This document shows positions 54,525 through 64,000 of a DNA stretch of 64,000 nt, piece after piece (within the stretch, counting starts at the first letter, position 1; each line of letters starts with the position of its first letter). The translations under genes and the position numbers were made by a program. The notes below the pieces were generated by a model that saw only the letters and a program-made list of their open reading frames with translations, was not told the DNA's origin and ran no database searches. The DNA is from Euphorbia lathyris (lineage: Eukaryota; Streptophyta; Magnoliopsida; Malpighiales; Euphorbiaceae). The stretch covers positions 35,249,501-35,313,500 of the forward strand of contig NC_088918.1 in NCBI RefSeq assembly GCF_963576675.1, read 5' to 3'.

Positions 54525-57435
54525 CTATTTCTTTTTCTTCTGTTTAGACTGACTACTAGACTCATGCTGTGTTCTCGCTTGTGTTTTCTCCCCCGTTTTG
54601 TCAGCATCGGGAGGAGAAATCCTAAAGCTGTCAGTTAAGACGACCCTGGTCAGTTCGTTGGACAGTGCTTTAAGTCTGTCAGCGCTTTCATTGACGCCAT
54701 CAAAAATGGCAACTCCCTGATCTGAGACTTCAGCAGGTATATTGAGTTCGGCAGCGCTGATCATACTGACGATGAAAGCTTCAGACTTACCTATCCATGT
54801 AAGTGTATCAGTCAGTCCAGCAATGACTTGATGGAAGGTTTTAAGTAAGTAGGTATCAAAGTATTGACGCTGAACATTGCTGTGACGAATGTGATTGAAG
54901 GTTTGTCTGGTGATGGACAGCATCTCGTTCTGTTTCATAGCGTCAGTATCCATCTCTTGCTTGTTCAGATTCAGCAATCGAACAGCCTCACCAATTTGCT
55001 CCACTGAGCACTGAGCACTGAGAATAAGAAGCCATTTGCTCGTTGGTTTTGATTTGCTCGGTGTGAAGCTGAGCAAAGAGCATCTTGACTTCATCAGAGG
55101 TAGCGTAGCGTGTGTTCTCAGCTGACAAGGTCTAAACTTGTTGTTGTAGAGCGTGTAAGTGTTGAACAGTTGTCAGCTGGATCTCAGCCAGCTTTGCAAT
55201 GGAATCCTGCTTAGCTTGCTGTGTTTGATAGGAGATGATAATACTTAGCAAGTCCTTAAATCCCTTAACTTCGTTCAGAAGCTGAGTTACTTGGGAAAGC
55301 TGAGTAGTCTCTACATTAAAAGACTCAGCAGTAGGAGTAGACGATTGTTGAAGGTCTTTGATCAAGGTTTGTACTGAGTCGATGATGCGTTTGCCAGACT
55401 CAGTGACATTCATGTAGCTTAAAGAACCTTCATTCAGTTGTCCAGTTGCATCAGTATGACCGGTGGGAAGAGGAGTTAGAGGAATGACGTGGTCAGTGAC
55501 TGGTAGTGTTGTTCCAATCTGCACTTGAGATTCTGGTAGGGTTGATTGATCGGCAGAGTTGTTGAGTGGAGAAGTAGAAATTCGAATACTGTCGGTGCTG
55601 ACGGGGGCAGATACATTTGGAGTCAGCACAATGCTTGGATGGACAGCATTGACAGTAATCGCCTCAACCTGACTTGTTGAGGTGGCGGAAGCACTTAAGT
55701 CGGCATGTTCCTGTTGAGAAGAAACAGAGGCTTGCTTTTCTATAGATGCCGATGCAGTAGAAGGTTGTTGTCGTTTGAAAAATTTTAGCTTCAGAGCAGA
55801 AGGGTCCTGGGTTGGCTTTTGAATAACGAAGTCAGGAAGATTTGGTGGTTGTACAGGAGGCTCACTGACTGTCTTCTCACATGCCTTAACCAACCTTCTT
55901 TTTTTAGGAGGATTGTCAGCCTGTATAGACTCTCTTGAGTGAGATGGAGAAGATTCTTGTTGCTCATTATTAAGCTGGTCAGCTTGTACTTGGACTTGAT
56001 CAACATTGTGTTGGTCAAGTTCTTGGTCTTCTCCAGCAGCCAACACAGTATGGGCTTGCTCAGCTGCAACCTCACTGGTTGTTTCCTCATCATCCTCAGC
56101 GTCATCCTGACCACTGGCCTCATCTTCTTCGTCATCTTCTGAATTATCACCATCTAGTTCTTCTTCAACTTGTGCAATAAACTGGTCGTCCAGATGCACC
56201 TCTTCTTCTTGTTCCTCAGACATAGTTTCTAAACTCTGTGTGTAGTGAGAGTCACCAGGTACAACAATGTCAGTAGGGATAGCATCGAGGGGAGTCAGTG
56301 TAGAAGACTTGTGCTTCTTCTGAAGGTGCACATCAGCATCAGTTCTGTCCTCAGTTTCAGGCTCATCTTGCCTGCTTCGTTTATCAGCTGACTTAGGTCT
56401 CTCCTGTCCCTTAGTACCAGCTGACTTTTGCCTCTTAGCTGGAGACTCAGTATCATGTGAAGGAGTCTCAACAGCTTTCCTCTTACGAGAAGCGGGGGCC
56501 TTAGTTCTTTTCCCTTTCTGCGGAACAACTGTTTCCTTAGCTTGTCCAGCAGCAGCATCAGCTTTTCCTTTCTTTAGAGGCTGACCGAACTTCAACGCTC
56601 TCAGTGAAGCTACTGTGATCTCAGATCCTTTAGCTTTTACTTCATCAGTCAAGTCTATCTGATGATCAATGAGGATCCTGGTGATGAGTGATCCTAGCCT
56701 TAGAGTTCCAGTACTCCTTAGGAAGCCAGCAATGAGGAATACTGGCATGTTGATCGGCTTGTACGTCAGCATATGCCAGATGAAGCATTGCTCGAAGTTT
56801 GTTGCTGAGGTGGTGCAGTTAATCTTGGGATAGATAAAATAACTCAGCAGATAATGAGCCATCTTCTGGTGTTGACCCATAGAGGAATTGGATACTTCTC
56901 CTGAGTGGCCTGCAGGTTTACAGAAGTTGACCTCGTACCCAGTACCATCCTGATCTCCAGATCTCCTTAGCCTTGTTCCCTCAGTTTTTAACTTGAGCAG
57001 ATTCCGTAGGTAGAGAGGGTTGATGAAGATGGTTTTCTCTTTCACCACAGTTACCAAGTAGTCCTGGTTATCATCGGCAATGCGAAGGTTGTGGTAAAAC
57101 TCCTTTACAAGGTCAGGATAGGTGGGATCCCTAATCGAAAACAGCTCAGTCCATCCATTCTGTGAAATCCACTCACAAAAGGGTTGTTCGGATTGTACGA
57201 AGGCTTCAGATACCCATCTTGAGGGCTCAACCTTCCATTCTCGGACGTTTTCGAAGGCCTTTGAATAGGTCCTGACTTTTTCAGGCTTTCCCTTACCAGA
57301 GGAGGTTTGGCCAGTTTTTCCTTTGCTCGGTGAGGTGACCTTGGTAGATTCCGGCACAGAGGTTTGCCTGGAAGTTTCATCAGAGCTGGGCTTAGGGTGG
57401 CCAGCACTGGAAATGTTGAATGAAACTTTAGTCAT
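54525..57435 (-). pseudogene. Third ORF of the Sirevirus (transposon-protein-like), broken
   Basis: The first 767 codons (57435-55132) begin MTKVSFNISSAGHPKPSSDE. A globular region follows (about 75-280; PDLVKEFYHNLR, KINCTTSATNFEQ, MPVFLIAGFL) resembling the plant transposon protein family that occurs downstream of pol. Next come basic clusters (KKGK, RKRK, KRQK), an acidic stretch (DGDNSEDDEEDEASGQDD) and Ser/Gln-rich sequence. A TAG stop and a 7-bp tandem duplication (TGCTCAG, near 55010) split off the C-terminal 189 codons (55094-54525). A TATA box (57539-57547) lies about 105 bp upstream of its ATG. Function is unknown; it has been called env-like in Sireviruses. Confidence 0.65.
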
Positions 57436-57538
57436 AGTTGAAGAATTCGTTTGGGAAGCTTTGAGAGTTTTTAGAGAGAAAAACTTTCTTTGCCTTAGAA
57501 TTCGGTAGTCGTAAAGAGAAACAATGGGGATTTACCCA

Positions 57539-57547
57539 TTATTTATA
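57539..57547 (-). promoter_or_regulatory. TATA box upstream of the third ORF
   Basis: TATAAATAA on the minus strand (within CTATAAATAATGGG) lies about 105 bp before the ATG at 57435. It looks like a promoter separate from the LTR. Confidence 0.45.
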
Positions 57548-57902
57548 GCGGTGAAGTGTGAATCTTAACGAATCCATGTGTCAGTTTTGCCTCGGGATTG
57601 TGAACCGACAATGATCCTGGCATTTATGACACATTCGGCGCGTATGTCATCCTAGGTGGCTATACGCGTGCTTTTGCATTTATTCTAACGGATCTAACAC
57701 TCAGCGTTTAGAATACTAAGCGTTTCATATTCTGAGTGGTTGTCAGTATGCATAAAGGGATGATTTCTAAGTTTAAACTAACTTACTCAGTGTGCAAATT
57801 TACTCAGTATTTGCTGTTCAATTAATTTCAATGAGTACTCAGCAAAAACAATCATTCAGCATAGTAATTCACTCAGCATGCATATTCATTTAGTTCAGGA
57901 AT

Positions 57903-59375
57903 TTACTGAAGAGGATTAAACATACCAATAGCTTCTCTCAGTATGCTGAACTGCTCACGGGCCAGTGGCTTCGTGAAGATATCCGCAAGCTGCTCGTCCG
58001 TTGGGACAAAGGTCAGCTTGATCTCTCCCTTGAGTACATGATCTCTAATGAAGTGATGTCTGATGCTGATATGCTTCATTCTGCTGTGTTGAATTGGGTT
58101 CTTTGAAAGATTAATTGCACTTTTGTTGTCACATTTGACTTTAATTGTCTTTGTTTGAACACCATAGTCTTCAAGCTGTTGCTTAATCCATAGGACTTGA
58201 GCAACACAATGTCCAGCAGCAATGTACTCAGCTTCAGTGGTAGACAAGGCTACTGACGCCTGCTTTTTGCTGAACCAGGATACAAGACAGCTTCCTAAGA
58301 AGTGACATCCTCCAGAGGTGCTTTTATGTTCCAGCTTATCCCGTCCATAGTCAGCGTCAGTGTATCCGATGAGTGTGAAATCATGAGTATTGGGATACCA
58401 TAAACCTGCGTTCACTGAGCTTTGCAAATATCTAAGGATTCTTTTTACAGCAATGTAATGAGATTCCTTAGGGTTAGATTGATATCTAGCACATTAGCAT
58501 ACTGAAAACTGAATATCCGGTCTGCTTGCTGTTAAGTAAAGTAGAGAGCCTATCATACCTTGATATAATTTGCTGTCTACCGACTTACCATTCTCGTCAG
58601 CGCATAGGACAGTGTCAGTGCCCATAGGAGTGGATATTGGCTTGCAAATTTCCAAATCATATTTCTTTAATATCTCCTTGGCATATTTGGCTTGACTGAT
58701 GAAGATGCCATTCTTTCCTTGTTTAATTTGAAGACCGAGGAAGAAGTTGAGTTCTCCCATCATGGACATTTCAAAATCAGTCTGCATTTGTTTGCTAAAC
58801 TCCTTGCACATTGATTCGTTAGTTGCACCAAATATTATATCATCAACATAAATTTGGGCCAGCAGGGTATCTTTACCCTTTTTCTTAATGAATAAGGTTG
58901 TATCAGCTTTGCCTCTAACGTAATTTCTAGTCAGCAGAAAACTGGTCAGCCTCTCATACCAAGCACGTGGTGCTTGCTTGAGGCCGTACAGAGCCTTTTT
59001 GAGTTTATAAACGTGGTTTGGGAATTTAGGGTCCTCAAAACCTGGAGGTTGATTAACATAAACCTCCTCGTTTATAACTCCATTAAGAAATGCACTTTTG
59101 ACATCCATTTGGAATAATTTAAAGTTCATATAAGATGCATATGCATATAAGATCCTAATAGCTTCTAGCCTTGCCACTGGGGCAAAGGTCTCACCGTAGT
59201 CAATACCTTCTTGCTGACTGTAGCCCTGAGCTACAAGCCTTGCTTTGTTCCTGACTACATTTCCTTGCTCATCCATTTTGTTGCGGAAGACCCATCTCGT
59301 TCCAATGGTCTTCTGACTCCTTGGATGTGGCACTAGCTCCCATACATCGTTTCTTCTGAATTGGTCAAGTTCCTC
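57903..59375 (-). pseudogene. Sirevirus reverse transcriptase and RNase H
   Basis: The RT segment (59333-58494) includes [52 protein letters not shown] and the catalytic YVDD (residues 162-165 of this frame). A single stop (TAA where a Leu codon is expected, 58494-58496) separates it from RNase H (58427-57903) with YTDADYGRD, LSTTEAEYIA and KCDNKSAI. The frame continues from integrase across another single stop (59376-59378). Apart from these nonsense codons the enzyme looks complete. Confidence 0.9.
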
Positions 59376-61031
59376 TTACATTGCGCTCATCCATAATTCA
59401 TCTTCCTCAGCATCAGCGAAGTTCTTAGGTTCCTGTACTGAGACGAAGGCCACATTACTGAGGTACTTCCTGAGTTGATTCCTCATCATCAGGGTATTCC
59501 CAGCAGAATCAAGGATTGCACTCTCTGAGTGCCCTCTTGGAATCCTTATCTCTTTGGGTAGATTTATGTCTTGTACTGTCTGTGTTTCAACAATCTCTGC
59601 AGAAGTAGATGGGTCAGTGAAAGTAATCTTAGGTTCACTCTTACTCTTGGTCAGCCTTTTAGTGAATGACTCAGTAGCTGGTTCTTGGTCAGCGGTTACT
59701 GAGTGTGGATCATCCTCGGTCAGCGGCTGGTATCTACCTGCAGGGTTAGTTTCGTCGAACTCCACATGTACTGACTCTTCTAGAACTTGAGTTTGCTTAT
59801 TAAAAACTCTGTATGCTTTGCTGTTTGTTGAGTAGCCCAAAAAGATAGCCTCATCAGCTTTTGAGTCAAACTTTGCTAAGCTATCTTTGGTATTTAAAAT
59901 AAAACATTTACAACCAAAGGCACGAAAGTATCCAATATTGGGCTTTCGTCCTTTCCAAAGTTCATAGGGGGTTTTCTTTAATATAGGTCTAACTAGAGCC
60001 CTATTAAGAATATAGCACATTGTGTTGACAGCCTCTCCCCAAAAGTACTTTGGAAGCCTATGCTCATCCAGCATTGTCCTGGCTATTTCAACCAGAGTTC
60101 TGTTCTTCCTTTCAACAACCCCATTTTGTTGAGGTGTTCTAGGAGTAGAAAAATTGTGGTCAATGCCGCTGGCTTCACAGAATTCAACAAACTTTTGGTT
60201 TTTGAATTCTCCACCATTATCGCTATGGATGTGAGCTAATTTTAGGTCTTTATCATTTTCAATTTTTCTAACCAAGTTTGAAAATGTCTCAAATGTCTCA
60301 TCCTTGCTACTCAGCAAGATGACCCACGTGTACCGAGAGAAGTCATCTACAATGACCAAGAAAAATCTTCTTCCACCCAGACTCAGCGGCTGGACTGGAC
60401 CGAAGAGATCCAAGTGTAGTAACTCTAACGGACGCTTAGTTGAGACAATATTTTTGCTGTGAAAAGATTGTTTGGTTTGTTTTCCAGCTTGGCAAGCGTG
60501 GCATAATTGATCTTTTTCAAATTTAAGTTCAGGCAGTCCCTCAACCAATTGCTTTCTTGCTAATTTGGCCAGGAGGTCCATGCTTACATGACCAAGTCTC
60601 CTATGCCATAGCCAGGAATTTTCTTCCTTTGATACTAAGCATACAGTTTTTGAAAACTTTTTCTCTAAGTCTAGCATAAAGACATTATCTATGCGAGGGG
60701 CAGTTAGAATTAACTCATTTGATTCACCCTCGTATATTTTACATCCAGTAGCATCAAATATAACTTTTCTCCCATTGTCACATAGCTGAGCTACACTGAG
60801 TAAGTTATATTTGAGTCCGCTAACTAGGGAGACAGATTTAATAATAGGATTACCTCCAATGGTTCCTGACCCTACTATCTTACCCTTCTTGTTGTCTCCA
60901 AAACTTACACTTCCTCCTCGTTTACGCTCAAACATGATGAACTGAGTTTCATCACCAGTCATATGCCTCGAGCATGCGCTGTCAATATACCACATCTTTG
61001 ACTTCTCGGCACATCTCAGGCTTACCTGCAT
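59376..61031 (-). pseudogene. Sirevirus protease and integrase
   Basis: In the 551-codon frame the protease motif is YIDSACSRHMTGD (residues 15-27; active-site Asp17 with Ser-Ala in place of Ser/Thr-Gly). The integrase zinc domain is His143, His148, Cys177, Cys180. The catalytic triad is Asp208 (LDLFGP), Asp271 (HSDNGGEF) and Glu307 (QQNGVVERKN), the D-x35-E spacing typical of integrases. GKKPNIGYFRAFGC-like and FLGYS motifs follow. The N-terminal part of pol overlaps the end of gag in a different frame. Confidence 0.9.
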
Positions 61032-61130
61032 TGTAACTAGTTACTTTTAGGTACCCAATTCTTTTTGGGTCCTTGCTTGTTAGGTGCAACAGGTAAAGCA
61101 TCATATTTTATTTTATGGCGACATACTTGG

Positions 61131-62776
61131 ACAGTATGGCCATTCTTTCCACAGAAGTCACAGCTGACCTTCTGTTTAGGATGTTTCACTGACTTGTCAG
61201 TACCCCAGTGCTAAGCGTGCCAGCACACCTTAGTGGTGTGTCCTTTCTTCCCACAAAAGTCACACTGGACTTTTCGCTGGGGATTCCATCTCTGCTGAGT
61301 ACCTTGGTACTGAGTTCTCAGAGGAATGTTTCTTTTATTTGGAACCTTTAATTGGTTCTGGATAGTTGTGACGTCCTTTCTCAGTTTCTTTGAAACTGAT
61401 TGGACTTCAGAGACAGACTCGTGTATGATCTTCATGTTATCATGCAGAGTTGAATTGTCCTGAAGAAGGAATCCGAGGTCACTCAGCTTGACCTCTTCCA
61501 CTTCGTCACATCGCCTGCTGAGTGCTCTAACTTTCTTATTACACTTCTTGACAAGTGTGTAGAGATCACTCAGGGCATTAACCATATCGTTTCTGAGCTG
61601 GGGAAGAGTAATTACCTCATTTGATTGCTCCTCGTCATCTGATGCGACGGATGGGTCAGCATGCTCAGAGACGCACGGCTCAGCAAGTTCGTCAGCCATG
61701 AAGCATATCTTCGCTGACTCAGTGGCCTCAGCTTCTGTAGATGAAGACTCATCACTGTCGCTCCATGTAGCCACCATTGCCTTCTTGCCGCTCTTCTTGT
61801 CTTTCCTCAGTGTGGGGCAGCTTGACTTAATATGGCCAGTTTGATGGCACTCAAAGCATGTAATGGGCTTTGAGCTGTCCTTTTTGTATTTGCTGTCGCT
61901 TGAGTCAGCTTTATACTTATCAAACTTTCTGTAAGGCTTCTTAGAATATTTGTCATTCTTCCTGAATAGCCTTTTCATCTTCCTTGTGAACATAGCCATC
62001 TCTTCGTCATCAGTTGAGCTCCCGTCAGTGGAGTCAGCTTTCATGACAAGAGACTTCTGCTTCTTGTCTTCAGATTTTTCCTTCACCTCGAAGTTTTTCA
62101 TAGATATCTCATGGGTCAGCAACGAGCCGATGAGTTCGTCATATTTGTAGGTGGTTAAATCCTGAGCTTCCTCAACAGCGGTCTTCTTTGCTTGCCAGTC
62201 TTTAGGAAGACTCCTGAGTATCTTTTTGACTTGTTCTTCCTCAGTGAAGATTTTCCCAAGTCTCTTGAGCTCATTAATGATGTTGGTAAACCTTGCATTC
62301 ATGTCTGAAATGCCCTCATCATTGTTCTTCTCGAACAGCTCGTACAGTCTCATCTGCTGATTCACCTTGGACTCCTTTACTTTATTGGTTCCCTCGTAGG
62401 TGACTTCCAGCTTTTTCCAGATCTCTTGCGCTGACTCACAACCTGAAATTTTATTATATTCTGGAGCATCGAGCGCACAGTGAAGCATATTGATAGCCGA
62501 AGCGTGATTTTGAAGCTTCTTAAGATCATCCTCTGTCCATTTGGCCTCAGCTTTTACAACTGTTTGGCTAGCCACAACTTCGACAGGTACAAATGGGCCT
62601 TGAACTATAGATAGCCAGGCACTCATATTTGTAGCCTGAATGAAATTTTTCATCCTATTCTTCCAGAAGGTATAGTTAGACCCGAAGAATAGGGGAGGCC
62701 GAGTGATGGATAGCCCCTCAGGCAGTCTCTGAGTTGTTTGGTTTCCTGGGAGAAACCGAGTACTGTTTTTGCCCAT
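61131..62776 (-). pseudogene. Sirevirus gag
   Basis: ATG 62776 starts 521 codons. Residues 25-235 are the copia gag core (FGSNYTFWKNRMKNFIQA, AQEIWKKLEVTYEG). The first zinc knuckle is at Cys307 (CFECHQTGHIKSSC), the second at Cys505, Cys508, His513, Cys518. After a TAG stop (61211-61213) the same frame continues with a third knuckle (CDFCGKNGHTVQVC, about 61131-61172). Three knuckles are more than most copia gags have. Between knuckles one and two is a Ser/Asp/Glu-rich and coiled segment. Confidence 0.88.
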
Positions 62777-62824
62777 GGTAGGGATCAGCTCAAGGTTGTT
62801 AGACCTTTTACAGTGAGCTTTTAG

Positions 62825-62836
62825 GCTCTGATACCA
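62825..62836 (-). other. Primer-binding site, initiator tRNA-Met
   Basis: TGGTATCAGAGC on the minus strand, two bases inside the LTR end, is the standard copia primer site complementary to initiator tRNA-Met. It fixes the LTR boundary at 62839. Confidence 0.92.
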
Positions 62837-62838
62837 CT

Positions 62839-64000
62839 TGTTGGTCCCTTATAATGTTACAAGTATAGTTCCAAGGGGGGGGGGTTAGGAACTATTTAAA
62901 CTTTTTAAGGATTTAGGGCAGACTTCTTTTCTCAAGAGAAAAGGTTTTAACAGCGGCGCTGAGTAATCAGTAAGATACTGGCTTAGTCAACTAGTGACTA
63001 GGTCAGTTTCTTGACTTGAGTCAGGAGATAGCACTTAAGGTCTATTCCTGAGCTCAGATGTTCGATGCGCACAACTCAGCTTGACCTCTTTACTTGGTCA
63101 GTTTTTGGTTATTTAAGCAAGCAATATATATAAGGAGTTTAAGGTAAGAAATACGTTACTCAGCAGATTTATCCAGGTTCGGCTTCTTCTAAGCCTACGT
63201 CCTATCCCCGGAACACGTTCCGAGATTTCGAATCCTCTACTGAGCTCTTTAAAGGTAGAGCCTCAAACCTTTTACAATCTTAGCAACTGAGTATAACAAG
63301 AGTACCTTCCTCTATACCTCTACTCAATCCTAATCTCTCGCTGAGTACTATAACCGAGTACTCAGCCTCTCCTTTCTAATCTCTAGAAATGATAAGTGTT
63401 TGTCCTAAACAATGATTGCTAAGACACCTTAGATGATTGAATAATCACTCTAGACTTTTACACAAATATATGAAATGTAGTGTAAGATTTGCTTTGCTTC
63501 TTGCTTGCAGAACTTGCGTAGAAATTTGGTCAGCGTAATGGCTTGATCAAGTTCTGTATGGAATGAAGCTTCTGATGGCACTATTTATAGAGACGTCTTG
63601 AGGCATCAGTCATTTCGAATTTCGAAATAACCGTTGGAGAGAAACGGCTTCCTGTCGTTGTCATCCTGACTTGCTCAGAGCTCTCGACCAATCAGATTTG
63701 TGTATCTTCTGTCCTCGGTCAGCTTTTAGTCAGCTCGGCAGAATGTCTCTCCTTTTATGGTAAAGTCAACTAGACAGCATACTGTGTCGTCTGAACTTTA
63801 CCCAAAGTGGAAATACTTTGTCTGGAAGTTTTCCTTAGCCAGCTGCTGTCTTGTACGCTTTGTCGAATCAACTCAGCAGCTTCGTTCCGAAGTTGTTCCA
63901 TGAAGGTCTTCTAGATCCTTCTCTTACTGAGTTGCGTTTTGTACACAGCGACATCGTTTTGACAAACGCGGGCCGAGTTGTCTTGAGTTGTTTGACTTGG
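62839..64000 (-). repeat. Sirevirus 5' LTR, running off the window
   Basis: On the plus strand it starts TGTTGGTCCC. A minus-strand TATA box is at 63581-63590 (CTATAAATAG) and the 17-bp palindrome ATTTCGAATTTCGAAAT at 63612-63628 lies just upstream. The leader contains a run of ten G near 62876 and at least nine CTCAG/CTGAG pentamers in 62930-63400. The far end is not in the window, so the LTR exceeds 1.16 kb. Confidence 0.8.

Larger units (their letters stand above)
54250..62838 (-). mobile_element. Sirevirus-type Ty1/copia element, internal region
   Basis: Right to left: tRNA-Met primer site, gag, pol (protease, integrase, RT, RNase H) and a third ORF. The 5' LTR is to the right (62839 onward) and no matching 3' LTR exists in the window, so the left end is lost near 54250. 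Frames carry few lesions: stops in gag (61211), pol (59376, 58494) and ORF3 (55132), plus one frameshift. A downstream ORF after pol and several gag zinc knuckles are Sirevirus traits. The whole unit is rich in CTCAG/CTGAG words. Confidence 0.88.

Noticed and set aside
55791..57407. Additional ORFs overlapping the Sirevirus third ORF
   Set aside because: Other-frame shadows of the long ORF, Lys/Leu- or Arg-rich without domains.
1..64000. CRISPR arrays, tRNA or rRNA genes
   Set aside because: Repeats found are LTRs, subterminal arrays and minisatellites of plant transposons; tRNA-like matches are short primer sites only.

Overview
The window is plant nuclear DNA, most likely from a eudicot. 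It is AT-rich intergenic sequence built almost entirely from transposable elements. Lineages seen are Ty3/gypsy Athila-type elements with tRNA-Asp primer sites, a Ty1/copia Sirevirus, RTE- and L1-type LINEs, CACTA, Mutator-like (MULE) and Tourist-like DNA transposons, and a solo chromovirus-type LTR. I found no intact host gene. The only host-gene material is a degraded ubiquitin-conjugating-enzyme (E2) locus and several exon pieces captured by a CACTA element. No tRNA, rRNA or CRISPR array was seen.

Layout. 1-3454: a minus-strand LTR relic and two TTA-flanked MITEs. 3455-9472: a gag-relic-only, pol-deleted gypsy element; its 3' edge was later tandemly duplicated (255 bp x 2). 10682-33371: one CACTA element with 3-bp AAG target duplications. 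It originally measured about 4 kb and carries exon fragments of an L-arabinokinase, a cinnamoyl-CoA-reductase-like gene, a receptor-like cytoplasmic kinase and unidentified genes, all on the minus strand. An Athila element (12764-31396, AATAT duplications) sits in the arabinokinase intron. Its 3' LTR was then hit by a 9.3-kb non-coding gypsy element (13511-22789, CCTAT duplications) and fused to a truncated copia LTR. 34597-36360: a 5'-truncated RTE LINE. 36645-39235: a foldback element split by a solo LTR with TCAAA duplications.

39463-51468 is the most notable unit. It is a 12-kb MULE with a perfect 9-bp target duplication. Its termini are chains of eight to nine different short hairpins. 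A MuDR-type transposase gene (plus) and a five-exon plant-mobile-domain (PMD) gene (minus) converge on a minisatellite, an arrangement like mudrA/mudrB of maize MuDR with PMD in the second position. Both genes appear dead: the transposase lacks its C-terminal third and the PMD gene has two nonsense codons. The MULE also contains a nested 560-bp MULE-type MITE, a truncated RTE and a truncated L1.

52652-53340 is the E2 pseudogene (catalytic Cys replaced by Phe), followed by two long hairpin-forming loci. 54018-64000 holds a minus-strand Sirevirus (gag, pol, a third ORF with its own TATA box, and the 5' LTR running off the window). Its left end is lost next to an LTR relic.

A recurring theme is short palindromes with a CTCG-CGAG core. 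They cluster just upstream of the TATA box in the LTRs of three gypsy families that otherwise look unrelated.
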